From Sneathiella sp. (GTDB taxonomy: Bacteria; Pseudomonadota; Alphaproteobacteria; Sneathiellales; Sneathiellaceae): DNA of 6,453 nt. The notes under the pieces are model-generated. The model made no database searches. It worked only from the letters and a program-made list of their open reading frames with translations, and had not been told where the DNA came from. Shown here piece by piece: positions 1 through 6,348 of this stretch (its first letter is position 1; each line of letters begins with the position of its first letter). The stretch lies in NCBI GenBank assembly GCA_016765515.1, contig JAESPT010000201.1, positions 1-6,453 of the forward strand, given 5' to 3'. The position numbers were made by a program, and so were the translations under genes.

Positions 1-399
1 CTCTTTTAAGGATTTTATGGCAATTTCTGAAACAGTCTCATCATTGGATGTTTGCAAAGCTTCAAACTGTACAGATTGAAAGCAATCAAAGAAAAGTTGC
101 CGTGCCATTGTTTTGGCAAAATCGCCATTAGGCTGTTCCACTAGCAAGAGATTTCGCCAGGCTTGCGCGTCCCTATGGAAGGCAAGCGCATCTTCATCTC
201 GCCCTTCGCCTTCGACTTTACCCGCATAATCCAAAATCATTCGCGCCTGCCCGATCAGATCCAACCCGATATTCATCAGCGCCAGCTCTTCCTCCAATAC
301 CGGAGAACGACCGCACCATTCGGCAAGCCTCTGTCCAAGGATCAAACTATTATCTCCAAGCCTCAGGAGATATTCAAACAAGTCATTTTTTTCGGTCAT
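1..399 (-). CDS. paaC: 1,2-phenylacetyl-CoA epoxidase subunit PaaC (3' end outside window)
   Basis: Structural subunit of the ring 1,2-phenylacetyl-CoA epoxidase, a cytoplasmic multicomponent oxygenase. PaaC has the same ferritin-like fold as PaaA but is taken to be non-catalytic, forming the heteromeric core with PaaA. The first 133 codons are present, in an open frame reaching base 1. The family is about 250 residues long, so roughly half is missing. Family-typical stretches are seen: LRLGDNSLILGQRLAEWCG near residues 12-30, ALMNIGLDLIGQAR near 40-53 and NLLLVEQPNGDFA near 103-115. These match what I recall of E. coli PaaC almost position for position. The start is the ATG at 397-399, with a purine-rich GGAAAG upstream. 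It lies 30 bp after the paaB stop on the same strand, so it is almost certainly cotranscribed with paaA and paaB. The reductase gene paaE and accessory paaD would be expected beyond the left edge. Confidence 0.95.
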   Translation of the reverse strand, partial: MTEKNDLFEYLLRLGDNSLILGQRLAEWCGRSPVLEEELALMNIGLDLIGQARMILDYAGKVEGEGRDEDALAFHRDAQAWRNLLLVEQPNGDFAKTMARQLFFDCFQSVQFEALQTSNDETVSEIAIKSLKE

Positions 400-429
400 A
401 ATCGTCTTTCCAACTTTTACAGGTTTGGA

Positions 430-729
430 TCACATATGCCCTACTTCTTCGGGGATATTGTAAAAGGTTGGATGACGATAGGTCTTGTCATCATTTGGAT
501 CATAGAAGGACCCTTTATCTTCGGGGTTTGAGGCTATGATATCCGACGTCTGGACAACCCAGATACTGACGCCTTCACTGCGGCGCGTATAAACATCTCG
601 CGCATTGGTCATCGCCATTTCGGCATCGGACGCATGCAAACTTCCTACATGCTTGTGATGCAATCCATTTTTGCTGCGAATGAAAACTTCATAAAGCGGG
701 AGCTCTGCAGCGGTTTCTTTGTTTGTCAT
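430..729 (-). CDS. paaB: 1,2-phenylacetyl-CoA epoxidase subunit PaaB
   Basis: Small subunit of the phenylacetyl-CoA epoxidase, needed for the complex although it has no redox centre. In published work it is thought to bridge PaaAC units or help contact with the PaaE reductase. The 99-residue product is close to the usual ~95 residues. Signatures include LYEVFIRSKNGLHHKHVGSLH (about residues 12-32, shown as motif), the DVYTRRSEGVSIWVV stretch and the C-terminal YRHPTFYNIPEEVGHM. These are highly conserved in PaaB proteins. The start ATG at 727-729 is preceded by an AGAGGA ribosome binding site about 7-8 bases away. The gap to paaA upstream is 19 bp and to paaC downstream 30 bp, so it is the middle gene of an operon. 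I see nothing unusual in it. Confidence 0.97.
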   Translation of the reverse strand: MTNKETAAELPLYEVFIRSKNGLHHKHVGSLHASDAEMAMTNARDVYTRRSEGVSIWVVQTSDIIASNPEDKGSFYDPNDDKTYRHPTFYNIPEEVGHM

Positions 730-748
730 ATTGATATCCTCTTACGCT

Positions 749-1729
749 CTACGCTGCTTTTTTCGCGGCAGTGCGTTTCTTTTGTTTTTCAGCATAAGCC
801 AAAGCGGCATCTCTCACCCATTTACCGCCATCATGTGCATCTCTGCGTGTTTGCAAACGCTCCCGGTTGCAAAGGCCATTGCCGGCGACAACATTCCGGA
901 ACTCATCCCAGTCAATTTCGCCCCAGTCGTAACTTTTCTTCTCTTCATTCCAGGCAAGTTTATCATCCGGAACGTCCAGCCCAAGATAGTGGGCTTGCGG
1001 GACGGTCGCATCGACAAATTTCTGACGCAGCTCATCGTTGGACGTCCGCTTGATTTTCCAGGTCATGGACTGAGTTGTTCTCGTACTATCCGCATCATGA
1101 GGACCGAACATCATCAAAGAAGGCCACCACCAGCGATTAATCGCATCCTGTGCCATTTCCCTCTGCTCTTTTGTCCCCTGCGCCATATTCATCATGATTT
1201 CGTAGCCTTGGCGCTGATGAAAACTCTCTTCCTTGCAGATCTTCACCATTGCTCTGGCATAGGGGCCATAGGAACAGCGACACAGTGCAATCTGGTTGGT
1301 AATGGCAGCGCCATCGACAAGCCAACCAATGGCGCCCATATCCGCCCAGTTCAGTGTTGGATAGTTAAAAATGCTGGAATATTTCGCTTTACCCGTATGC
1401 AGCTGATCGTACATTTCATCCCGGGAGATACCCAAGGTTTCAGTGGCACTATACAGATACAGACCATGCCCCCCTTCATCCTGAATTTTAGCCATCAGAA
1501 TCGCTTTACGCTTCAAGGACGGCGCCCGTGTCAGCCAGTTCCCTTCAGGTAGCATGCCAACAATTTCAGAATGTGCATGTTGAGACATTTGCCGAATGAG
1601 CGTTTTTCGATAACCAGCAGGCATCCAGTCTCTCGGCTCAATCTTTATCTCCGCATCAATCTTCTTTTGAAAGGCCGCTTCAAACTGCGGATCATTCTCA
1701 GCCACATTGCTTTTATTCGTATCCATCAT
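749..1729 (-). CDS. paaA: 1,2-phenylacetyl-CoA epoxidase catalytic subunit PaaA
   Basis: Catalytic diiron subunit that inserts oxygen into the aromatic ring of phenylacetyl-CoA to give the 1,2-epoxide, taking electrons from NADPH through PaaE. The product has 326 residues from the chosen start, against about 309-330 in the family. Visible motifs are EPRDWMP (31-37), [15 protein letters not shown] (51-65), KIQDEGGH (81-88), [14 protein letters not shown] (117-130), WLVDGAA (136-142) and [10 protein letters not shown] (163-172). Likely iron ligands by family pattern are E55, E85, H88, D139, E168 and H171, all present. The frame stays open for 46 further codons upstream, but that stretch crosses the AT-rich promoter region and resembles no PaaA N-terminus. 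The ATG at 1727-1729 has an AGGTGG site 6 bases upstream. The adjacent ATG at 1724-1726 is equally possible. First gene of the paa operon. Confidence 0.96.
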   Translation of the reverse strand: MMDTNKSNVAENDPQFEAAFQKKIDAEIKIEPRDWMPAGYRKTLIRQMSQHAHSEIVGMLPEGNWLTRAPSLKRKAILMAKIQDEGGHGLYLYSATETLGISRDEMYDQLHTGKAKYSSIFNYPTLNWADMGAIGWLVDGAAITNQIALCRCSYGPYARAMVKICKEESFHQRQGYEIMMNMAQGTKEQREMAQDAINRWWWPSLMMFGPHDADSTRTTQSMTWKIKRTSNDELRQKFVDATVPQAHYLGLDVPDDKLAWNEEKKSYDWGEIDWDEFRNVVAGNGLCNRERLQTRRDAHDGGKWVRDAALAYAEKQKKRTAAKKAA

Positions 1730-1735
1730 CGGTAA

Positions 1736-1741
1736 CCACCT
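1736..1741 (-). promoter_or_regulatory. ribosome binding site of paaA
   Basis: On the minus strand this reads AGGTGG, 6 bases before the ATG at 1729 and 9 before the ATG at 1726. No comparable site precedes the in-frame ATG at 1753 or the far upstream ones. It therefore sets the paaA start at one of the two tandem ATG codons and rules out the 372-residue version of the reading frame. Confidence 0.7.
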
Positions 1742-1767
1742 ATCCAGCTCCATTACAGAAACCAATG

Positions 1768-1806
1768 TGATACATTTTTTATAATTAATCAAATTAAAAT
1801 GTATCA
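1768..1806. promoter_or_regulatory. candidate operator/promoter of the paa operon: perfect inverted repeat, PaaX-like layout
   Basis: Two perfect 11-base arms, TGATACATTTT (1768-1778) and AAAATGTATCA (1796-1806), are separated by 17 AT-rich bases. Counting only the outer six bases, it is TGATAC, 27 bases, GTATCA. From memory, the PaaX repressor of the E. coli and Pseudomonas phenylacetate operons binds TGATTC-type half-sites about 27 bases apart, so each arm differs at one position. The element lies 39-77 bp upstream of the paaA start. The AT-rich spacer, read on the minus strand, contains -10-like TAATTA/TATAAA sequences, so a bound repressor would cover the promoter. The repeat is seen directly. 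The regulator is inferred, and a TetR-type PaaR could act here instead. No regulator gene lies in the window. Confidence 0.65.
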
Positions 1807-1831
1807 TAATTCTCTGAAAACGATTTCTCGT

Positions 1832-1859
1832 TTGATAAATAGGCAGTTTTTCTTGTAAA
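1832..1859 (+). promoter_or_regulatory. possible weak promoter for can
   Basis: TTGATA (1832-1837) and TGTAAA (1854-1859), 16 bases apart, are the best -35/-10-like pair I can find on the plus strand between the paa operator and can. The -10 match is poor. It would give an untranslated leader of about 70 bases. The rest of the 205-bp gap (1730-1934) holds the paa operator, the paaA ribosome binding site and, at 1923-1927, the AGGGA site of can. I see no terminator or small gene there. Confidence 0.25.
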
Positions 1860-1934
1860 AAACCCAATCCTCAGTATGGTCCCGATCAGGTTCGAACAGA
1901 ATGGTTAACAAGAGAAGAGACGAGGGATCGATAT

Positions 1935-2566
1935 ATGAAACCGTCACCAAAAGATCTTTTCAAGCGCAATCAGGAATGGGCGAAAAGCAAATTGGACATA
2001 GATGCCAATTACTTCTCCAGACTGGGTGATATCCAAAAACCCAAATATCTTTGGATTGGTTGCTCTGATAGCCGTGTGCCAGCCAATGAAATTGTCGGAA
2101 TGGATCCCGGTGAATTATTCGTCCACCGAAATGTTGCAAATATTGTCCCCCACAGTGATACCAACTGCCTGGCTGTCATCCAATATGCGGTAGAAATCCT
2201 CGGGTTGAGAATATTATTGTGACAGGACACTATAATTGCGGCGGAATACGAGCGGCTCTGGGGGATACGGATCACGGGCAGATTGATAACTGGCTTGCCT
2301 ATATCAAGGATGTCCTGAAAGACAACCACGCAGAAATTTCTGCCCTTCCCACTGAACAGGAACAGGTTGACCGCCTGTGCGAATTGAATGTCATTTGCCA
2401 AGTTAGTAATGTGGCAAAAACATCCATCATTCAAAATGCCTGGCGCAAGGGAAGAGAAGTCACCGTACATGGATGGGTGTATGACCTGAAAGATGGTCTG
2501 CTCCGCGATCTCAAAGTGGATATTTCCGGTCCTGATCAAATTCACGAGGCTTTTCGGATTAAATAA
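1935..2566 (+). pseudogene. can: beta-class carbonic anhydrase, interrupted by a single-base frameshift
   Basis: Zinc enzyme that interconverts CO2 and bicarbonate in the cytoplasm. The first frame, from the ATG at 1935, runs 95 residues to a TGA at 2220-2222. The rest of the protein continues in the -1 frame to the TAA at 2564-2566. Adding one G to the run at 2202-2204 rejoins them as [11 protein letters not shown], giving an intact 210-residue protein that aligns throughout with E. coli Can (220 residues). All zinc and active-site residues survive: C43, D45 and R47 in IGCSDSRVP, then H99 and C102 in GHYNCGG (restored numbering). Late motifs ELNVICQVSNV and HGWVYDLKDGLLRDL are also intact. 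Start supported by AGGGA 7 bases upstream. As written, the product lacks the His/Cys zinc ligands and should be inactive. A homopolymer sequencing error is a serious alternative to a real mutation. It lies 84 bp before frmA on the same strand. Confidence 0.9.
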
Positions 2567-2573
2567 CCGGTGT

Positions 2574-2591
2574 GCGCAAAAGCTGTTGCGC
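2574..2591 (+). repeat. small stem-loop after can
   Basis: GCGCAA (2574-2579) and TTGCGC (2586-2591) form a perfect 6-bp stem with a 6-base loop, 7 bp past the can stop. No run of T follows, so it is not a standard intrinsic terminator. It may be a chance repeat, a transcript-stabilising hairpin or part of an operator. Confidence 0.35.
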
Positions 2592-2610
2592 TGTAGTGAC
2601 ATTCCTGCAA

Positions 2611-2632
2611 AAAATAGTCTTAAGATTATTTT
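2611..2632. promoter_or_regulatory. 22-bp near-perfect palindrome just upstream of frmA; candidate operator
   Basis: The 22 bases are centred on CTTAAG (2619-2624). Each 11-base half complements the other except at 2617/2626 (G opposite T). The sequence ends 3 bases before the frmA ribosome binding site. A -35-like GTGACA (2596-2601) lies upstream with a weak -10-like TAAGAT (2621-2626), although the 19-base spacing is long. If that promoter is real, the palindrome would cover its -10 element, a normal place for a repressor site. The palindrome is seen directly. Regulation, for example by a formaldehyde-responsive repressor, is inference. Confidence 0.4.
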
Positions 2633-2635
2633 GGC

Positions 2636-2644
2636 AAGGAGAGG
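2636..2644 (+). promoter_or_regulatory. strong ribosome binding site of frmA
   Basis: AAGGAGAGG, 6 bases before the ATG at 2651, is the best Shine-Dalgarno match in the window. It fixes the frmA start and suggests efficient translation. Confidence 0.8.
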
Positions 2645-2650
2645 TCAAAA

Positions 2651-3763
2651 ATGGATGTAAAAGCTGCAGTCGCCCATAAAGCTGGAGCGCCGCTCACAAT
2701 AGAAACCGTGTCTCTTGATGGCCCCCGCGCCGGTGAAGTCCTCGTAGAAATCAAGGCAAGTGGCATTTGTCATACAGATGCCTTCACTTTGTCTGGTGAC
2801 GATCCAGAGGGAATCTTTCCAGCCATCCTGGGTCATGAAGGTGCCGGTGTTGTCGTCGATACGGGCCCTGGTGTCACAGGCCTGAAAAAAGGGGATCATG
2901 TTATCCCCCTCTACACCCCGGAATGCCGTCAATGTAGCTATTGCACCAGTGGAAAAACCAATCTTTGCCAAGCCATACGGGAAACCCAGGGCCAGGGCGT
3001 GATGCCCGATGGCAGTAGCCGCTTTAAAATAAACGGCGAGAAAGTATTCCATTATATGGGATGTTCAACTTTCTCCAATTATACGGTTGTCCCTGAAATT
3101 GCTCTTGCCAAAATCCGCGAAGACGCCCCATTTGAAAAAGTCTGCTATATCGGTTGCGGTGTTACGACAGGGATTGGCGCTGTCATTAATACGGCTAAAG
3201 TCAAACCTGGCGATAATGTGGTGGTCTTTGGTCTTGGCGGCATCGGTCTCAATGTCGTTCAGGGGGCCCGCCTTGCTGGCGCCAATATGATTGTTGGTGT
3301 GGATCTGAATAATGGCCGCAAGGAACTTGCTACTCAATTTGGCATGACACACTTCGTCAACCCCAAAGAAGTTGAAGGCGATATTGTTCCCTATCTTGTC
3401 GATTTGACAAAAGGCGGCGCAGATTATTCCTTCGAATGTATCGGCAATGTGAATACCATGCGCCAAGCTCTGGAATGCTGCCACAAGGGCTGGGGAGAAA
3501 GTATCATCATTGGTGTTGCCGGTGCGGGGCAGGAGATTTCCACCCGTCCCTTCCAACTGGTAACCGGTCGTGTCTGGAAAGGAACCGCTTTTGGCGGGGC
3601 GAAAGGTCGGACCGATGTCCCTAAAATTGTTGATTGGTACATGGACGGTAAAATCAAAATTGACGAGATGATTACCCATGTCATGCCAATCGAAGATATC
3701 AACAAAGGTTTTGATTTGATGCATGAAGGCAAATCCATCCGCAGTGTTGTGACGTTTGACTGA
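2651..3763 (+). CDS. frmA: S-(hydroxymethyl)glutathione dehydrogenase / class III alcohol dehydrogenase
   Basis: Also called adhC or flhA. It oxidises S-hydroxymethylglutathione, the spontaneous adduct of formaldehyde and glutathione, to S-formylglutathione with NAD+. The same family reduces S-nitrosoglutathione. It is cytoplasmic, and the 370 residues are the usual length. Catalytic zinc ligands are visible as C40 (GICHTD), H62-E63 (LGHEG) and C169 (GCGVTTGIG). The structural zinc site is C92, C95, C98 and C106. The NAD-binding Rossmann motif GLGGIG is at 194-199. Features typical of class III rather than other alcohol dehydrogenases include the DDPEGIFP segment (50-57) and R110 in [17 protein letters not shown], the arginine expected to hold the glutathione carboxylate. 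Strong ribosome binding site. The next gene, fghA, starts 4 bases after its stop, so the two steps are translationally linked. Intact, with nothing missing. Confidence 0.97.
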   Translation: MDVKAAVAHKAGAPLTIETVSLDGPRAGEVLVEIKASGICHTDAFTLSGDDPEGIFPAILGHEGAGVVVDTGPGVTGLKKGDHVIPLYTPECRQCSYCTSGKTNLCQAIRETQGQGVMPDGSSRFKINGEKVFHYMGCSTFSNYTVVPEIALAKIREDAPFEKVCYIGCGVTTGIGAVINTAKVKPGDNVVVFGLGGIGLNVVQGARLAGANMIVGVDLNNGRKELATQFGMTHFVNPKEVEGDIVPYLVDLTKGGADYSFECIGNVNTMRQALECCHKGWGESIIIGVAGAGQEISTRPFQLVTGRVWKGTAFGGAKGRTDVPKIVDWYMDGKIKIDEMITHVMPIEDINKGFDLMHEGKSIRSVVTFD

Positions 3764-3767
3764 GCCC

Positions 3768-4610
3768 ATGAAAATATTGAGCGAACAAACCTGTTTTGGT
3801 GGCATTCAGGGCTTCTACAGCCACCCGTCCACTAAAACAGGGACAGATATGCGATTTGCTGTCTATCAGCCTCCTCAGGCAAAGGACGGCCTGGTTCCGG
3901 TTATCTATTATCTGGCGGGTCTTACCTGCACGGAGGAAACCGCTACTATCAAAGCAGGCGCTCAGCGCCTCGCTTCCGACCTTGGGTTAACCCTTGTTAT
4001 GCCCGATACAAGTCCGCGAGGCGCTGATATTGAAGGTGAGGATGAGGATTGGGATTTTGGAACCGGTGCCGGTTTTTACCTGGATGCAACGGAAGCCCCC
4101 TGGTCGGCCAATTATCGGATGTATTCTTATATCACCACAGAATTAAGAGAGTTAATCAACGCCTCTTTTTCAGTGAACCCCAATGCTTGCGGTATTTTCG
4201 GCCATTCCATGGGGGGCCACGGTGCCCTGACTATTGCTCTGAAACAGCCTGAAATCTATAAATCCGTCTCTGCCTTCGCTCCCATCTGTGCGCCAATGCA
4301 ATGCCCGTGGGGACAAAAAGCCTTTGGCAATTATTTGGGGTCTAAGGATAAATCAAGCTGGTCACAATATGATGCGAATGAGCTGGTCAGAATAGGCCCA
4401 ACCAACCATCATATTCTCATTGATCAAGGAGAGGATGATCCGTTTTTGGGGACCGAGCTCAACCCGGATTTGTTTGCGGCCACGTGTAAATCAATGGGCC
4501 AAAAACTAACCTATCGCTCCCATCCGGGTTATGATCACAGCTATTATTTTATTCAGTCTTTCATGGCGGATCACCTGGAACATCACGCCAAAATTCTGAA
4601 CAACTTATAG
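3768..4610 (+). CDS. fghA: S-formylglutathione hydrolase
   Basis: Esterase-D family serine hydrolase that splits S-formylglutathione, the product of frmA, into formate and glutathione. The 280 residues are close to the 277-282 of FrmB, YeiG and human esterase D. Conserved blocks are CFGGIQ (9-14), LAGLTCTEE (49-57), PDTSPRG (79-85), GEDEDWDFGTGAGFY (90-104) and NYRMYSYI (115-122). The nucleophile is S147 in GHSMGG, the likely catalytic Asp is D223 or D224 in DQGEDDPF, and H257 lies in GYDHSYYF. The ATG at 3768 is 4 bases after the frmA stop, without a strong ribosome binding site, which suggests coupling to frmA translation. A TTG at 3756 would add four residues and overlap frmA, but it looks less likely. 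The 3' end overlaps the convergent rbsK by 6 bp. Confidence 0.97.
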   Translation: MKILSEQTCFGGIQGFYSHPSTKTGTDMRFAVYQPPQAKDGLVPVIYYLAGLTCTEETATIKAGAQRLASDLGLTLVMPDTSPRGADIEGEDEDWDFGTGAGFYLDATEAPWSANYRMYSYITTELRELINASFSVNPNACGIFGHSMGGHGALTIALKQPEIYKSVSAFAPICAPMQCPWGQKAFGNYLGSKDKSSWSQYDANELVRIGPTNHHILIDQGEDDPFLGTELNPDLFAATCKSMGQKLTYRSHPGYDHSYYFIQSFMADHLEHHAKILNNL

Positions 4611-5507
4611 CGTATCAAGGGTTGCGTCGATTTCTCTCCTGTGGGGAAGACTGGTTTGTGCGCCGGCTTCCATACAGGTCAGTCCTGCCGTCACGACTGC
4701 AAATTGCAGCGCATCCGCTGTACTCCGCCCGTCGACCAAGGCCGCAGAAAACCCGCCGATGAAGCTATCTCCTGCAGCAGTAGTATCAACTGGCTGAATA
4801 TCGAGTGCATTTGACGTAAAGACACTTCCATTTTCAGCCGCAATTGCTCCCTCCCCGCCAAGAGTGAGAACACAGCACAGATCAAACCTTGAAGAAAGTT
4901 CCTGCGCTAATGCCTTTCCAGTCAGATCTTTCATATGGTGCTGAGCCGCTAGAGCCGCTGCCTCGACTTCGTTTACAACCAGATAATCCAAATCATCCAG
5001 AATGGTCGCAGGAACATCAAAAACTGGCGCGAGATTAAGCAAGGTCCTCACGCCAGCTTTCTTTGCCCGGAATAACAAGGCCCAATTCTCAGCTTGAGGT
5101 ACTTCCATCTGCATCAACAGAAAATCTGTTTTTGACAGCAATTCATCCGTCACTTGGGTTGCCTTCACCTGTCCATTGGCGCCAGCGATAACAGCAATTG
5201 AATTTTCGCCCGATCCATCCACCCAGATTGAGGCACATCCAGTGGGCTCTGCGAGCGCGGCTACACTGTCCAAATTGATACCATCCGCTTTCATCAAGGA
5301 AAGCGCTGGATCAGCATTGGCATCCTTGCCGACACATCCAATCATCGTTACGTCGGCGCCTGCTCTGCGTGCCGCTAATGCCTGATTAGCGCCCTTGCCA
5401 CCGGGGACTTGTAAATAGCGGTTACCGTGAACGGTCTCTCCTGCGCGGGGCAGAACATCCATCTGATAGACCTGATCAATATTGATGGAACCAAAAACAA
5501 CAATCAT
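4605..5507 (-). CDS. rbsK: ribokinase (PfkB-family sugar kinase)
   Basis: Transfers phosphate from ATP to ribose, giving ribose 5-phosphate, in the cytoplasm. The 300 residues are close to the usual ~305. The N-terminal strand VVFGSINIDQV is followed by PfkB signature 1, GGKGANQA (36-43). Signature 2, DTTAAGDSF (241-249), contains the catalytic base D247 and the anion hole. LVVNEVEA and TLGGEGA are standard ribokinase segments. Overall the motifs match RbsK better than fructokinase or adenosine kinase, although related pentose or deoxyribose kinases cannot be excluded from motifs alone. Start ATG at 5505-5507 with AGGG 8 bases upstream, overlapping the stop codon of the preceding hydrolase gene. 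The 10-bp gap implies one transcript with that gene. The tail overlaps fghA, which runs the other way, so no room exists for a conventional terminator between them. Confidence 0.9.
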   Translation of the reverse strand: MIVVFGSINIDQVYQMDVLPRAGETVHGNRYLQVPGGKGANQALAARRAGADVTMIGCVGKDANADPALSLMKADGINLDSVAALAEPTGCASIWVDGSGENSIAVIAGANGQVKATQVTDELLSKTDFLLMQMEVPQAENWALLFRAKKAGVRTLLNLAPVFDVPATILDDLDYLVVNEVEAAALAAQHHMKDLTGKALAQELSSRFDLCCVLTLGGEGAIAAENGSVFTSNALDIQPVDTTAAGDSFIGGFSAALVDGRSTADALQFAVVTAGLTCMEAGAQTSLPHRREIDATLDTL

Positions 5508-5517
5508 AAATACAACC

Positions 5518-6303
5518 CTATTTCCCTAGAAATCCTAGAACGGCAGAATTAAATATTTTGGGCTGTTCCATAGCCACCTGGTGAGAGGCCTTATTAACTA
5601 TGAGTAATTCTGAATTTGGTATTTGGTGATGAATAATCTCTGAGGCAGCTACGGGGGTTCCTTTGTCATCCTGACCGACAATCACCAATGTGGGGGCTGT
5701 TATCTGTTTCAATCGATCAAATAAGTTCAGTTTTGAAATTGCTTGACAACAACCAACATATCCTTCTTCGGATGTTTCCCGGATAAAAGCTCGGGTTCGG
5801 TCAATAACAGGATGAGCAGCCTTTCGAGTTTCCTCGGCAAACCACCGCTTAATGGTGGGTTCAACAATTGCTTCAATACCACTCTTTTCGATCGCCTTAA
5901 TTCGCTTTTTCCACATTGCTTCGGCGCTCTCAGACAATCGACAGAGAGAACTTGAAATAACCAATTTCTTAAGGCGCGCAGGAAACTCAAGGGCATAGGC
6001 TTGAGCAATCATTCCGCCGATAGAGAGGCCAACAAAATGGCTTTTTGAAATGCCAAAATAATCTTGAATGGCAGCAATATCGCCGACCAGTCCTTTCAAG
6101 GAATATGGTCCAGACACTGGTTCCGATTTACCATGCCCTCGCATGCTATACCGAAGCACACGATATTTTGGCAGCAACATTTCCACCAAATCATCCCAGG
6201 CACGCAAATTCGTGCTTAAGGAATGGCTCAGTGTAACAGCAGGCGCATTTTCCGGACCATCCAGCTCAACATCGAACAAAATGTCATTGATCTTTGTAAG
6301 CAT
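5518..6303 (-). CDS. alpha/beta hydrolase, 3-oxoadipate enol-lactonase (PcaD)-like
   Basis: A 261-residue cytoplasmic alpha/beta-hydrolase. The likely catalytic triad is S94 in GLSIGGM, D213 in the GQDDKGTP loop and H241 in ASHQVAMEQP. LSHSLSTNLRAWDD (25-38) supplies the oxyanion-hole region, and YSMRGHGKSEP (52-62) is the usual strand-loop. LSHSLSTNLRAW and the EEGYVGCCQAI stretch resemble PcaD, which opens 3-oxoadipate enol-lactone in the beta-ketoadipate pathway, with about the right length. However, no other pca gene is present and the neighbours are sugar genes, so the true substrate may be a different lactone or ester. I therefore give no symbol. Start ATG at 6301-6303 with an AAGGGG site 6 bases upstream. 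It is 45 bp downstream of the gene at the right edge and 10 bp upstream of rbsK, so probably in one operon. Confidence 0.8.
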   Translation of the reverse strand: MLTKINDILFDVELDGPENAPAVTLSHSLSTNLRAWDDLVEMLLPKYRVLRYSMRGHGKSEPVSGPYSLKGLVGDIAAIQDYFGISKSHFVGLSIGGMIAQAYALEFPARLKKLVISSSLCRLSESAEAMWKKRIKAIEKSGIEAIVEPTIKRWFAEETRKAAHPVIDRTRAFIRETSEEGYVGCCQAISKLNLFDRLKQITAPTLVIVGQDDKGTPVAASEIIHHQIPNSELLIVNKASHQVAMEQPKIFNSAVLGFLGK

Positions 6304-6309
6304 GTCATT

Positions 6310-6315
6310 CCCCTT
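6310..6315 (-). promoter_or_regulatory. ribosome binding site of the PcaD-like gene
   Basis: Reads AAGGGG on the minus strand, 6 bases before the ATG at 6303, and supports that start over internal ATG codons. The remaining gap to the upstream gene (6316-6348) shows no clear promoter or terminator. Confidence 0.65.
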
Positions 6316-6348
6316 ATGTCGTGTCTCTAGGAAGGTAGCGCTCTTCGG

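Noticed and set aside
163..531. 122-codon plus-strand open frame over the paaC/paaB junction
   Set aside because: It crosses the starts and ends of two conserved minus-strand genes and resembles no known protein.
719..1552. Long 277-codon open frame on the plus strand opposite paaA
   Set aside because: It lies antisense to a clearly conserved PaaA protein, has no family motifs of its own, and its composition is explained by the paaA codons.
2196..2222. Programmed -1 ribosomal frameshift in can
   Set aside because: There is no X-XXY-YYZ slippery heptamer in the right frame and no obvious pseudoknot, and beta-carbonic anhydrases are not known to use frameshifting. A missing G explains the break more simply.
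2574..2591. Intrinsic terminator between can and frmA
   Set aside because: The stem is only 6 bp and no T-run follows it.
2009..2602. 197-codon open frame on the minus strand across can
   Set aside because: Antisense to the conserved carbonic anhydrase halves. It is open by chance and shows no protein-family features.
3065..3805. 246-codon open frame on the minus strand opposite frmA
   Set aside because: Antisense shadow of the intact class III alcohol dehydrogenase, with no recognisable motifs or ribosome binding site.
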